DNA of 28,642 nt. It comes from CAUYUA01 sp963575675. GTDB taxonomy: Bacteria > Pseudomonadota > Alphaproteobacteria > Azospirillales > Azospirillaceae. The first letter of the stretch is position 1; every line of letters begins with the position of its first letter. The notes under the pieces were generated by a model. The model saw only the letters and a list, made by a program, of their open reading frames with translations. It was not told the DNA's origin and ran no database searches. The translations under genes and the position numbers were made by a program. Positions 17,003 to 24,816 of the stretch are shown here, piece by piece. The stretch covers positions 1 to 28,642 of the forward strand of contig CAUYUA010000227.1 in assembly GCA_963575675.1 (NCBI GenBank), given 5' to 3'.

Positions 17003-17025
17003 TGACAAACGATGGAGGTTTGTCA
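17003..17025 (+). promoter_or_regulatory. Hairpin holding the ribosome binding site and start of the IS630 transposase
   Basis: TGACAAAC (17003-17010) pairs perfectly with GTTTGTCA (17018-17025) around the loop GATGGAG. The Shine-Dalgarno GGAGG (17014-17018) is in the loop and stem edge, and the A of the start ATG (17025) is in the stem. Such structures in other IS elements limit translation from read-through transcripts; that role here is inferred. Confidence 0.65.
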
Positions 17026-17537
17026 TGAGTGCAGCAATTAAACTTCGGAGCGATTTCTCAGGCGATGAACTTCGTAGATTTGCAAAAACATCGAAATGTC
17101 CGGCGCAGGTTCGGCGGCTTTTGACATTGGCGCACCTATATGACGGAAAAACGCGAAGTGAAGCCGCACAACTCAGTGGTGTCGGGTTGCAAACAATTCG
17201 GGATTGGGTTATTGTATTCAACAAGAAAGGCCCAGATGGGCTACTAGAAAGAAAAGCTCTAGGCAGAACATCTATTTTAAATGACGATCAAAGACAGAAA
17301 TTATCTGAAATTGTTGAACGAGGACCATCTGCGGAGATTGATGGTCTCGTTCGTTGGAGGCTTCTCGATTTGGTGAAAGGGCTTTTTGACACATATCGCA
17401 TACCCATCAGCAAACAGACTCGGAGTCGAAAATTTCGTACTATGAAATTCAGAAAATTATCAACACGTCCCCGCCATTGGTCTCAAGCACCGGACACCAT
17501 TGAAAATTTTAAAAAAACTTCCCAAACGAAATTATGA
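17025..17537 (+). CDS. IS630-family transposase OrfA (HTH part)
   Basis: From ATG 17025 the protein has 170 residues with a double helix-turn-helix: CPAQVRRLLTLAHLYDGKTRSEAAQLSGVG and IRDWVIVFNKKGPDGLLERK, then the segment RPRHWSQAPDTIENFKK found before the catalytic domain in IS630 transposases. I chose this ATG because GGAGG lies six bases upstream and because an earlier GTG at 16929 would lie outside the element. The frame ends at 17537; a -1 slip on A7 (17511-17517) gives KKNFPNEIMKIKET..., continuous with OrfB. Confidence 0.87.
   Translation: MSAAIKLRSDFSGDELRRFAKTSKCPAQVRRLLTLAHLYDGKTRSEAAQLSGVGLQTIRDWVIVFNKKGPDGLLERKALGRTSILNDDQRQKLSEIVERGPSAEIDGLVRWRLLDLVKGLFDTYRIPISKQTRSRKFRTMKFRKLSTRPRHWSQAPDTIENFKKTSQTKL
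17511..17517 (+). promoter_or_regulatory. A7 slippage site in the IS630 transposase
   Basis: Seven A (TTTT-AAAAAAA-CTTCC) near the end of orfA allow a -1 shift by ribosomal or transcriptional slippage. The shifted frame reads NFPNEI and then the orfB ATG without a stop, and NFP at this point resembles intact single-frame IS630 transposases. Confidence 0.65.
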
Positions 17538-18085
17538 AGATCAAAGAAACACTTTCACATGAAAAAGTAATAGAGCTGTGGTGGCAAGATGAGGCTCGCG
17601 TCGGCCAAAAAACCAAAACAACAAGACGTTGGGCAAAACGAGGTTCCCGTCCTATGTCTCCCAAAGACCAAAGAACGCGTTCTGTTTGGTTATTTGGTGC
17701 AATTTGTCCTGCTTTAGGTAAAGCCGCAGGCTTAATTCTGCCTAAATGCAACAGTGCCGCTATGATCTTACATCTACGCGAAATATCCCGAAATGTTGCT
17801 TCCAATGCACACGCAATAGTTCTGCTTGATCAAGCCGGATGGCATACATCAAAACGACTAAAAGTACCTGATAATATAACGCTACTTCCGTTGCCTCCAA
17901 AATGCCCAGAACTCAATCCTGTTGAAAATATCTGGCAATATCTCCGTGAAAACTGGCTATCAGATATTATCTTTAAAACTTATAATCACATTGTTGAACG
18001 CTGTTGCTTCGCTTGGAATAACCTGGTGAAACGCCCTTGGAAAATTATGTCTATTGGTATCAGAAAGTGGGCCTATGGGTTGTAG
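17534..18085 (+). CDS. IS630-family transposase OrfB (DDE catalytic part)
   Basis: This 183-residue frame is the DDE_3 domain. The catalytic residues can be placed: Asp in WWQDEARVGQK, Asp in AIVLLDQAGWH, and Glu in CPELNPVENIWQYLRENW, the classic IS630 LNPVENIW motif. It overlaps orfA in ATGA. The domain appears intact, and with complete ends the element may still be active. Confidence 0.92.
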   Translation: MKIKETLSHEKVIELWWQDEARVGQKTKTTRRWAKRGSRPMSPKDQRTRSVWLFGAICPALGKAAGLILPKCNSAAMILHLREISRNVASNAHAIVLLDQAGWHTSKRLKVPDNITLLPLPPKCPELNPVENIWQYLRENWLSDIIFKTYNHIVERCCFAWNNLVKRPWKIMSIGIRKWAYGL

Positions 18086-18183
18086 TCATTGGGACTTGGT
18101 ATAAGACACGGACGAACAATCTCTGTTTCCAATTCCATAACATCCGCCATCGGTAGCTGGCAGCGATCATCGCACACTTCATT

Positions 18184-20049
18184 ATGTCATCCAACTCGAT
18201 TGATCACTCTCCCAACAGCGAAAAGCTCGAACACCAACTTTTACAGAAGACAGTTGCACCAATATTTTCCTCGACAAATGAAGCTGTTACAGGTACATAT
18301 GACCCTATGGACATCAGGGTTTCATATAGCTCTCGTGAGGTCACTGTGATTAAATCCATTATGAGGATTATGAGAAAAACTTATTATCCAACAATGTGTT
18401 TAGTTTTAATGTGTTTATTCTTTATTTTATATGTAAATGTTTGCTTGGTTTCAAACGTCGACTTGAGCGCAGCTCGCTATATGCTCCATATGGACGAGAT
18501 GATTACGCTTGACCAGGTCATGGATATATTTCATTCACATTCTTTCAAGGACATTATTAAAAATATTGTTGGAAATGACCAGCGTTATGGTCGTCCTCTG
18601 GTTTATCTTTCTTCGCTTTTTGCATTGCCGGCATGGATCGTGGGAGGAGAGCAGTCGATTATTATTTCCATCCGAATGACGCAAGTTCTTGCTCTAGGAA
18701 TTGGATATTATATACTGGCGTGCTCTCTTATAAATTCGAAAACTTTACGCCTTTTAGCGTTTGTAACCATGGCGGCTCTACCAAACACGGCGTACTTCTC
18801 TTCCGTGCCGAAGCCTGAGCCGTTTCAGATGTTATTCCTTTCGTTGTTTTTTTGGTTCTTTTTCAAAAAGAAGAGAATACTTGGTTGTTCTTGGATATTG
18901 CTTGGCATTGCATACGGAATGAAGATCAGCATTCTGCCGCTGATTCCCGTTCTCTTTGTGTTTGTATGGTGTTCTCTATCCTTGGTTCATTGGAAGAGTC
19001 GTTTTTTGGTATTGCTTGTAAATTCAGCGCCATATTTTGTTCTTGGTTTTTTTCTTGCGGTCCCCTGCATTATTTACAAATCGAACGGCTGGGCAGAATA
19101 CCTTCAATCGACTTTTTTCGGCCTCGGGCATGGGAGTGATTCAGACCAGATTAATTTCTTCAGTTGGGCTGGGTATGTGCTGAATGGGTCCTTCTCGTAT
19201 TCAAGGACCTCTTCCGCACTAATCATTATCGGCATTTTTTTGCTTATGGTTATTGTTTTGATCAGCGCCATCAAGACATTCATCAAAAACCGACGCCGTG
19301 GGATGACGTTTGTGTTGGGGCTTATTGTCGAGAGTCTGTATGCGTCCGGTTTGGTTGTGCTCTTGTGTGGATTGATTCTGGTTTTATCTGTTATGTTAAA
19401 CGTAAAACGGCTGTCCGGCTGGGGTTACTATATCCATGTCGGTCAATGTTTGATTTTTGTCGGTGTTTTTTCCATTGCCGAGTATCTAATGAGGGAGCAA
19501 AAGCTTCTTTATCGCAATGCAGCAATCGTCGTTGTGCTTGGAATTGCGGCCAATTTGACTTGGGCGTTGCCGGAAGCGCTTCGCAAGCACAAAGTTTGGG
19601 CGTCCCGGACTTCAAAGCAAGAATTTGTATTGGGTAATATTATATATAAGCAGGTTGAAACAATGACAAAGCAAGATGCGGCTCGAGTCGGAAGACGTAT
19701 TAGAGTTGGAATTGACCCTTTACTGTTTAACCCCTCTAATGATGAGACAAGACAATTTTTTAGGTATTGGGGAGAGTTTGATCAATGGAATGCCGAGTAT
19801 GACACCGTTATTGCTCAGAATTGCAAAATATTTAAGCAAAAAGATTCAACGGCGTCGGCATCCTGTAATTACCATGAGTCCGTGCTTGATCATCTCAGCG
19901 TTGGAGTTCAGGGTTCCTGTAAGAGTCGCCCTTGTTATGTGCCGAGAGAGGTTGGCGTCGAATCGATCGTCTATCTTGTAAGGCAAGATTCGCAACCCCT
20001 CGTTCATGATCTTGAGAAGCATGAGTTTAGTCCCTCTTCTGGAAAATGA
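18184..20049 (+). CDS. GT-C-like multi-pass membrane glycosyltransferase
   Basis: This 621-residue membrane protein has a cytoplasmic N-terminal tail of about 70 residues, a first membrane segment (residues 71-90), then an outer loop with the acidic pair Asp104-Glu105 in MLHMDEMITLD. That position matches the catalytic acidic motif of GT-C enzymes that use polyprenyl-phosphate sugars. About ten further membrane segments follow, and a soluble C-terminal domain of about 130 residues (after residue 480) with several Cys. I cannot assign a substrate. There is no clear ribosome binding site at ATG 18184; internal ATGs at 18310, 18361 or 18370 just before the first membrane segment are alternatives. 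It stands first in the glycan cluster but is AT-richer than the genes after it and lies next to the IS630 element. Confidence 0.7.
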   Translation: MSSNSIDHSPNSEKLEHQLLQKTVAPIFSSTNEAVTGTYDPMDIRVSYSSREVTVIKSIMRIMRKTYYPTMCLVLMCLFFILYVNVCLVSNVDLSAARYMLHMDEMITLDQVMDIFHSHSFKDIIKNIVGNDQRYGRPLVYLSSLFALPAWIVGGEQSIIISIRMTQVLALGIGYYILACSLINSKTLRLLAFVTMAALPNTAYFSSVPKPEPFQMLFLSLFFWFFFKKKRILGCSWILLGIAYGMKISILPLIPVLFVFVWCSLSLVHWKSRFLVLLVNSAPYFVLGFFLAVPCIIYKSNGWAEYLQSTFFGLGHGSDSDQINFFSWAGYVLNGSFSYSRTSSALIIIGIFLLMVIVLISAIKTFIKNRRRGMTFVLGLIVESLYASGLVVLLCGLILVLSVMLNVKRLSGWGYYIHVGQCLIFVGVFSIAEYLMREQKLLYRNAAIVVVLGIAANLTWALPEALRKHKVWASRTSKQEFVLGNIIYKQVETMTKQDAARVGRRIRVGIDPLLFNPSNDETRQFFRYWGEFDQWNAEYDTVIAQNCKIFKQKDSTASASCNYHESVLDHLSVGVQGSCKSRPCYVPREVGVESIVYLVRQDSQPLVHDLEKHEFSPSSGK

Positions 20050-20174
20050 CATGGCGCACATCCATCCCGATTGATATTATGTAAAGATGCAGGGCAATGA
20101 TTTTACGAGCCTTCGCGCAATATGGATCATTGCATTGAGCATCGTATCTAAACCGGGCAAGATAAGACGGTCAT

Positions 20175-21194
20175 ATGATGAGCGCTCTCGACTCCTTCTC
20201 TAAATTTTGTCGCAAGTCAGCCAAGATTGGCCGAGATATCACTTTGATTCAGGCTACCGGAGGCAACACATCGCTGAAACAGGGCGATCGCTTGTGGATT
20301 AAAGCGTCTGGAACAGCGCTGGCGGATGCTGAAATCAAGTCTATTTTTGTCTCTCTTGATTTGCCGGCGACGCTCAACGCCTTGACTTCGGACGTGGATT
20401 CTGCGCTCGGTCGGTTTGTAATGAGCGGCGAGGGGCTGCGTCCATCGATAGAAACGCCGCTCCATGCGTTGTTGCCCCATTCTGTTGTCCTACATGTTCA
20501 TTCCGTGGCCGTTTTGGCCTGGGCGTGTCGGGTGGACGGTCAGACTGCGCTGATGTCCCGGTTGTCAGGCTTGAATTGGGCGTGGATTCCTTATGCCCGC
20601 CCCGGGGGAGCGTTGGTGGAGGCCGTTAAAAATCGTCTGCCGGAGAAGCCGGATATCTTGGTGTTGGCCAACCATGGGTTGGTTGTGGCGGGCAACGATG
20701 TTGACATAGCTTTTGCTCTGCTGCATGAAGTCGAACGCCGTTTGGCGTTGCCGATTCGCAGCGCGCCGCCAGCGAATGCAGAACGCCTGATGAAGGCGGC
20801 GCAGGCGACCGGGTATGAACCAGCCTTGGACGCGGAAGCGCACGCCATCGCATTGGTGGCCGAACGACGCGCTATTGCAGAAAGAGGCTCCCTTTATCCT
20901 GATCATGTGGTTTTTTTAGGGGCGCCGGTGGTGTGGCGAGAGGCTCACGCCGTGTCAGGATCGCCGTCTTGGCTGATCATTCCGGACGCCGGAGTTCTGC
21001 TTAAACCTTGTTTATCGACGTCGGCCCGGGAAATGTTGCGTTGCCTGGGATTGGTGCTGGAGCGAATTGAATCTGACGTTCCCTTGGCATGGCTTACATG
21101 TGAAGATGAGGCGGAATTGTTGAGCTGGGATGCTGAAAAGTATCGACAGCAACTGTCGAGGCAGACCGTCGGTGATACAGAGATCGGGATGTAA
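20175..21194 (+). CDS. Class II aldolase / adducin family protein
   Basis: This 339-residue protein has the class II aldolase fold in its first 200 residues: GGNTSLKQGDRLWIKASG (residues 29-46, substrate phosphate binding), Glu93 in SIETPLH, His97, zinc ligands His107 and His109 in VVLHVHS, and His167 in LANHGLV. Members of the family (fuculose-1-phosphate and ribulose-5-phosphate type enzymes) cleave or form C-C bonds, or epimerise, on sugar phosphates with a divalent metal. The C-terminal 130 residues are an extra domain also seen in some longer homologues. It ends five bases before the nucleotidyltransferase ATG, so the two probably act in sequence to make and activate a sugar or polyol phosphate. 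The actual substrate is unknown. Confidence 0.87.
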   Translation: MMSALDSFSKFCRKSAKIGRDITLIQATGGNTSLKQGDRLWIKASGTALADAEIKSIFVSLDLPATLNALTSDVDSALGRFVMSGEGLRPSIETPLHALLPHSVVLHVHSVAVLAWACRVDGQTALMSRLSGLNWAWIPYARPGGALVEAVKNRLPEKPDILVLANHGLVVAGNDVDIAFALLHEVERRLALPIRSAPPANAERLMKAAQATGYEPALDAEAHAIALVAERRAIAERGSLYPDHVVFLGAPVVWREAHAVSGSPSWLIIPDAGVLLKPCLSTSAREMLRCLGLVLERIESDVPLAWLTCEDEAELLSWDAEKYRQQLSRQTVGDTEIGM

Positions 21195-21199
21195 ATATT

Positions 21200-22762
21200 A
21201 TGCAGATCGTTGTGCCTATGTCGGGGTTCGGAGAACGTTTTCGCCGCGCCGGTTATACTGTCCCGAAGCCGTTGATCGAAGTAGACGGCAAGCCGATTAT
21301 TGCGCATATTATTAATCTATTTCCCGGAGCCGAGCGTTTTATATTCATCTGTAATCAGGATCATTTGGACCAACCCGAGTTCCGAATGCGGGATATCCTG
21401 AAAGAATGCTGTCCGGACGGCGTTATTGTTGGCGTCGCGCCTCACAAACTGGGACCAGTGCATGCTGTTCGGCAAGCGGCTGAATTCATCGATCCCGATC
21501 AGCCTGTAATCGTCAATTACTGTGACTTTTCGTGTCGGTGGGATTTTGCCGCGTTCCAACGCTTTGCCAAAGACAGTCGCTGTGACGGCGCGGTTATCTG
21601 CTACAGCGGCTTCCATCCTCATATGTTGAATTCAACAAATTACGCTTATGTGAAGATGGAGGAAGAGCGGGTTATTGCCATTCAGGAAAAAAAGCCCTAC
21701 ACCAACACTCCGATGAACGAACCGGCCTCCAGCGGCTCTTATTATTTCCGCACCGGTCGTTTGATGCTCGAAGCCTTCGCAATCACCTGCGCTGATCCGG
21801 AATTGGCTTTGAATGGCGAATATTATGTCAGTCTGGCCTATCGGCCCTTGCTGCAAAAAGGCTGTAACATCGCCATGTATTCTATTCCCCACTTCATGCA
21901 GTGGGGCACGCCTGAGGATATTGCCGATTATCGCAGTTGGGCCGCCATGAGCCGGGCGGTTAAGGCGGCCAAAGGAGTTTCCCCGCCTCGACACCTCGGC
22001 GCAGTGCTCATTCCGATGGCGGGCTTCGGAGCCCGTTTTGCGTCCGCTGGTTATTCTGTGCCAAAACCATTGATCGAGGTGGACGGCTTGCCCATGGTGA
22101 TCCGCGCCGCGCGAGATTTGCCTCAGGCTCCGCAGCGGATTTTCGTTTTACGTCGTGATATGCCGGGCTATGAAGAAATTTCCGTCGCCTTGATTCGATA
22201 TTTTCCCGGCTGTCGCTTGGTTACCCTTGATAAACCGACCGATGGCCAAGCGCGGACTTGCTTGCTCGGGATGGACAACGTGGCTCTCGATGAACCGCTG
22301 ACCATCGGCGCCTGTGACAATGGCGCAGTATATGACGGGGCTCGTTTGTCGGCGGTGTTGGAGGATGACGGCGTCGACGTCGTCGTCTGGGGAGTTCGCG
22401 GACATCCCGGCGCCGCTCGTCATCCGCAAATGTACGGCTGGATTGACGCCGAAGGCGACGTCATTCGCAATATTTCGGTCAAAACGCCGCTGAGTGATCC
22501 TCGTAACGATCCGATCATTACCGGCGCTTTCACTTTTAAACGCGCCCGCGACTTTGTGGCGGCCGCCAACCGATTGATTGAGCGAGGCGGCGCCGTAAAT
22601 GGAGAGTTTTATGTGGACAGCGCCATCAATGACGCCTTGGCTCTTGGTTTGCGCTGTCGATTGTTCGAGGTCGATGCTTATCCGTGTTGGGGCACGCCGA
22701 ATGATTTGAAAACCTACGAGTATTGGCTGAAATGTCTCGATCCATTCTTTGGGAACGCTTAG
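21200..22762 (+). CDS. Tandem sugar nucleotidyltransferase (two NTP_transferase domains)
   Basis: The 520 residues contain two copies of a nucleotidyltransferase domain. The first begins VVPMSGFGERFRRAGYTVPK (from residue 4) and the second begins LIPMAGFGARFASAGYSVPK (from about residue 270). Each is followed by PLIEVDG and a domain of about 240 residues. Each has the GxGxRF nucleotide-binding loop and the PKPLIEV lysine motif used to bind an NTP and a sugar phosphate; later EFYVD/EYYVS segments also correspond. Single-domain members are about 240-300 residues, so this is an internal duplication or fusion. Whether both sites are active, or whether one is regulatory, cannot be told. It follows the aldolase gene by five bases. 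Confidence 0.88.
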   Translation: MQIVVPMSGFGERFRRAGYTVPKPLIEVDGKPIIAHIINLFPGAERFIFICNQDHLDQPEFRMRDILKECCPDGVIVGVAPHKLGPVHAVRQAAEFIDPDQPVIVNYCDFSCRWDFAAFQRFAKDSRCDGAVICYSGFHPHMLNSTNYAYVKMEEERVIAIQEKKPYTNTPMNEPASSGSYYFRTGRLMLEAFAITCADPELALNGEYYVSLAYRPLLQKGCNIAMYSIPHFMQWGTPEDIADYRSWAAMSRAVKAAKGVSPPRHLGAVLIPMAGFGARFASAGYSVPKPLIEVDGLPMVIRAARDLPQAPQRIFVLRRDMPGYEEISVALIRYFPGCRLVTLDKPTDGQARTCLLGMDNVALDEPLTIGACDNGAVYDGARLSAVLEDDGVDVVVWGVRGHPGAARHPQMYGWIDAEGDVIRNISVKTPLSDPRNDPIITGAFTFKRARDFVAAANRLIERGGAVNGEFYVDSAINDALALGLRCRLFEVDAYPCWGTPNDLKTYEYWLKCLDPFFGNA

Positions 22763-22957
22763 CGAATGCAGGCGTCGTTGTTTGTAGACGAGGCGCAGGA
22801 ACGCCTCCGGCGACAGCAGCATAAAGACCGCAACCAGAAAGAGCATGTATCTTTCATATCTTGAAGGCGTTTATGGATAGTGGGTAGGCCTATTTGACGA
22901 TAGAGGCCAGTGACGTATGAGTCCGAGCACTAAAAGGTCAATGAAAATTCTTGTGAG

Positions 22958-23434
22958 ATGGACATGTGTTTTCCTCCCTACCTTCTGCGCTTTCTTTTAT
23001 CGGGTTCGGCGACAGCCGGGGTTGACGCCGGAGTTTACTGGCTGTTTTTAACTCTGGGGGTTGTCGTTGATGTTGCAAAAGTTTTCGGGTTAGTGGTCGG
23101 CACAATTTTTGCTTATGCAGTCAATCGTTTTTGGACCTTCGGGGACACAAGACGCGCGGTTGTGCGTCTGCAAATTCCTCGTTTTCTATTGGTTTACCTT
23201 CTGGCTATCCTGCTAAATGTCGCCGTCAATCGACTGGCGATCACGCTGATTGAATACGCAGGACGCCAAGAAATCGCTTTGCCGTTGGCGTGGTTCATTG
23301 CGACGGGTTGTTCTGCAACCTTTAATTATTTTGGGTTGCGTTTTTTTGTATTCTGCTCTGGAGCGTCTCGCTCTGCTCTTTCCGTCACGCCTGCGCTATC
23401 GGAGGAGTTGAAGACAGAGCAAGATATCCCTTAA
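22958..23434 (+). CDS. GtrA-family membrane protein (polyprenyl-linked sugar flippase)
   Basis: This protein of about 158 residues has the four membrane segments and motifs of the GtrA family: LLRFLLSGSATAGVDAGVYW at the start, GTIFAYAVNRFWTFGD in the second to third segment, and SATFNYFGLRFFVF at the end. GtrA proteins are thought to move polyprenyl-phosphate-linked sugars across the inner membrane for use by GT-C enzymes. It stands just before a GT2 transferase, the usual GtrA-GtrB pairing. The start may be at 22958 or at the next ATG, 22964. A gap of 195 bp separates it from the nucleotidyltransferase gene. Confidence 0.9.
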   Translation: MDMCFPPYLLRFLLSGSATAGVDAGVYWLFLTLGVVVDVAKVFGLVVGTIFAYAVNRFWTFGDTRRAVVRLQIPRFLLVYLLAILLNVAVNRLAITLIEYAGRQEIALPLAWFIATGCSATFNYFGLRFFVFCSGASRSALSVTPALSEELKTEQDIP

Positions 23435-23499
23435 AGTCGTCATCCTAATCGCAAAGGGAGAAAGCGCCTAGGTCGTTACTCTGCATGAAAGGAATACGG

Positions 23500-24228
23500 A
23501 TGACCATCCCGCAATTGAGCTTCTCGTTGATTATCCCTTGCTACAACGAAGCGGCAAGCTTGCCCGCATTGATTGATAGATGTGGAGCGATCTTTAGTCG
23601 TGATGATGTCGAAGTAATCTTGGTTGATAATGGGTCGACGGACGACAGCCCAACCATCCTTGCCAATTTACTGGCGGGCCATCCCGTTCTACGCACCGTG
23701 CGAGTGGAGCGCAATCAGGGGTATGGTCATGGGATATTGACTGGATTACGCGCCGCTCGCGGTCGCGTCCTGGGGTGGACCCACGCCGATCTTCAAACCG
23801 ATCCGGCTGATGTGTTGCGTGGTTTGGCGTTGTTCGAAACGGCGCCAGATAGGGATCGATTGTTCGTTAAGGGGCGGCGTTCCGGGCGGCCATTTTCAGA
23901 TATCGTCTTCACTGTCGGCATGTCGTGCTTCGAAACCCTTCTGTTGCGGCGCCCGCTTTGGGATATCAATGCCCAGCCCACAATATTTTCACGAGGCTTG
24001 TTCGAGAGTTGGGATCACCCTCCACAAGATTTTTCCCTCGATCTGTATGCATATTATCGGGCGCGCTGCCTTGGTTTTGCTATTGCGCGATTTCCGGTTC
24101 ATTTTGGAAAGCGTATTCATGGCGTGTCGCATTGGAATATAAATTGGCGGGCCAAAGTAAAGTTTATTCGTCGTACTGTGGATTTTAGCCTGCGCTTACG
24201 GAGATCGCTGAAGGATAGCCGGACATGA
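23500..24228 (+). CDS. GT2 family glycosyltransferase (GtrB / dolichol-phosphate-mannose synthase-like)
   Basis: The 242-residue protein has the GT2 A-fold: SLIIPCYNEAASLPALI at residues 9-25, VILVDNGSTDDS (39-50), and the metal/nucleotide-binding Asp97-x-x-x-Asp101 in HADLQTDPAD. It lacks the membrane segments found at the C terminus of some GtrB proteins. The likely reaction is transfer of a sugar from a nucleotide sugar to polyprenyl phosphate, feeding the GtrA flippase encoded upstream. I chose ATG 23500 because AAAGGA lies seven bases upstream; ATG 23485 would add five residues without such a site. Its stop overlaps the next start (ATGA). Confidence 0.88.
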   Translation: MTIPQLSFSLIIPCYNEAASLPALIDRCGAIFSRDDVEVILVDNGSTDDSPTILANLLAGHPVLRTVRVERNQGYGHGILTGLRAARGRVLGWTHADLQTDPADVLRGLALFETAPDRDRLFVKGRRSGRPFSDIVFTVGMSCFETLLLRRPLWDINAQPTIFSRGLFESWDHPPQDFSLDLYAYYRARCLGFAIARFPVHFGKRIHGVSHWNINWRAKVKFIRRTVDFSLRLRRSLKDSRT

Positions 24229-24812
24229 TTGTTATTTCTCATCGGCGGAACAAAATCGTTGAATTGACGGAAACCCCACCGGAGTTGGGCGTGGAGGTTG
24301 ATATCCGATCCTATGGCGAAAAGCTAATCATTCATCACGATCCTTTTGTTCCGGGCGAGTCGTTCGAGGCTTGGCTTGATGCCTACCGGCATCGCATGCT
24401 TATCCTGAACGTCAAGGAAGAGGGATTGGAAGACAGGTTGTTGGGGTTGATGGAGCGTCGCGGAATCAACGATTTTTTCTTTCTTGACCAAAGCTTTCCG
24501 TTCTTGGTGCGGACTGCCCGACGCGGAGAACGTCGGTGCGCCGTTCGCGTTTCGGAGTACGAGAACATCGAAACCGCGCTTGCGCTGGCCGGGCGGATTG
24601 ATTGGGTGTGGGTTGATTGCTTTACACGCTTCCCCCTTGATTACGACAATGGGGAAAGGTTACGTTTAGCTGGATTTAAACTTTGTTTGGTGTCTCCTGA
24701 GTTGCAGGGGCGCCCGGAAGCTAAAGAAATCGCCGCGATCCGCCGTATTTTGGATGAAGAGGGTATTAAGATTGACGCCGTTTGCACCAAGACTCCGTTT
24801 CTTTGGGCTTGA
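24225..24812 (+). CDS. Glycerophosphodiester phosphodiesterase-like (PLC-like TIM-barrel) protein
   Basis: The 195-residue protein looks like a short GDPD-type enzyme: His6-Arg7 in ISHRRN, Glu and Asp in GVEVDIRS, and His-Asp in LIIHHDPF follow the GDPD order HR...ExD...HD. Later barrel strands read LILNVKEEG, FFFLDQSFP, WVWVDCF and FKLCLVSPEL. Typical bacterial GDPDs are about 240-300 residues; the insertion after the HD motif is missing and the active site may be altered. GDPDs split glycerophosphodiesters into an alcohol and glycerol-3-phosphate; here a sugar- or polyol-phosphodiester is equally possible. It is coupled to the GT2 gene by ATGA and ends four bases before the membrane-kinase fusion. 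No signal peptide, so it is cytoplasmic. Confidence 0.68.
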   Translation: MIVISHRRNKIVELTETPPELGVEVDIRSYGEKLIIHHDPFVPGESFEAWLDAYRHRMLILNVKEEGLEDRLLGLMERRGINDFFFLDQSFPFLVRTARRGERRCAVRVSEYENIETALALAGRIDWVWVDCFTRFPLDYDNGERLRLAGFKLCLVSPELQGRPEAKEIAAIRRILDEEGIKIDAVCTKTPFLWA

Positions 24813-24816
24813 ACAT

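Larger units (their letters stand above)
16938..18099 (+). mobile_element. Complete IS630-family insertion sequence (1162 bp)
   Basis: The element is bounded by inverted ends CCAAGTC (16938) and GACTTGG (18099) and flanked by TA on both sides (16936-16937 and 18100-18101), as expected for IS630, which duplicates TA. Two frames encode the transposase with a -1 shift at an A7 run. Between the IS5 relic and this element (16752-16935) there is only AT-rich sequence. Confidence 0.87.

Noticed and set aside
22148..22846. Minus-strand open frame of 232 codons
   Set aside because: Nearly all of it is antisense to the second nucleotidyltransferase domain, which has clear motifs; it has no ribosome binding site.
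22748..22861. A minus-strand hydrophobic segment (RYMLFLVAVFMLLSPEAF) upstream of gtrA that looks like a membrane-protein fragment
   Set aside because: The frame quickly becomes the antisense of the nucleotidyltransferase gene. It may be a relic of a lost gene, but the evidence is too thin for a feature.
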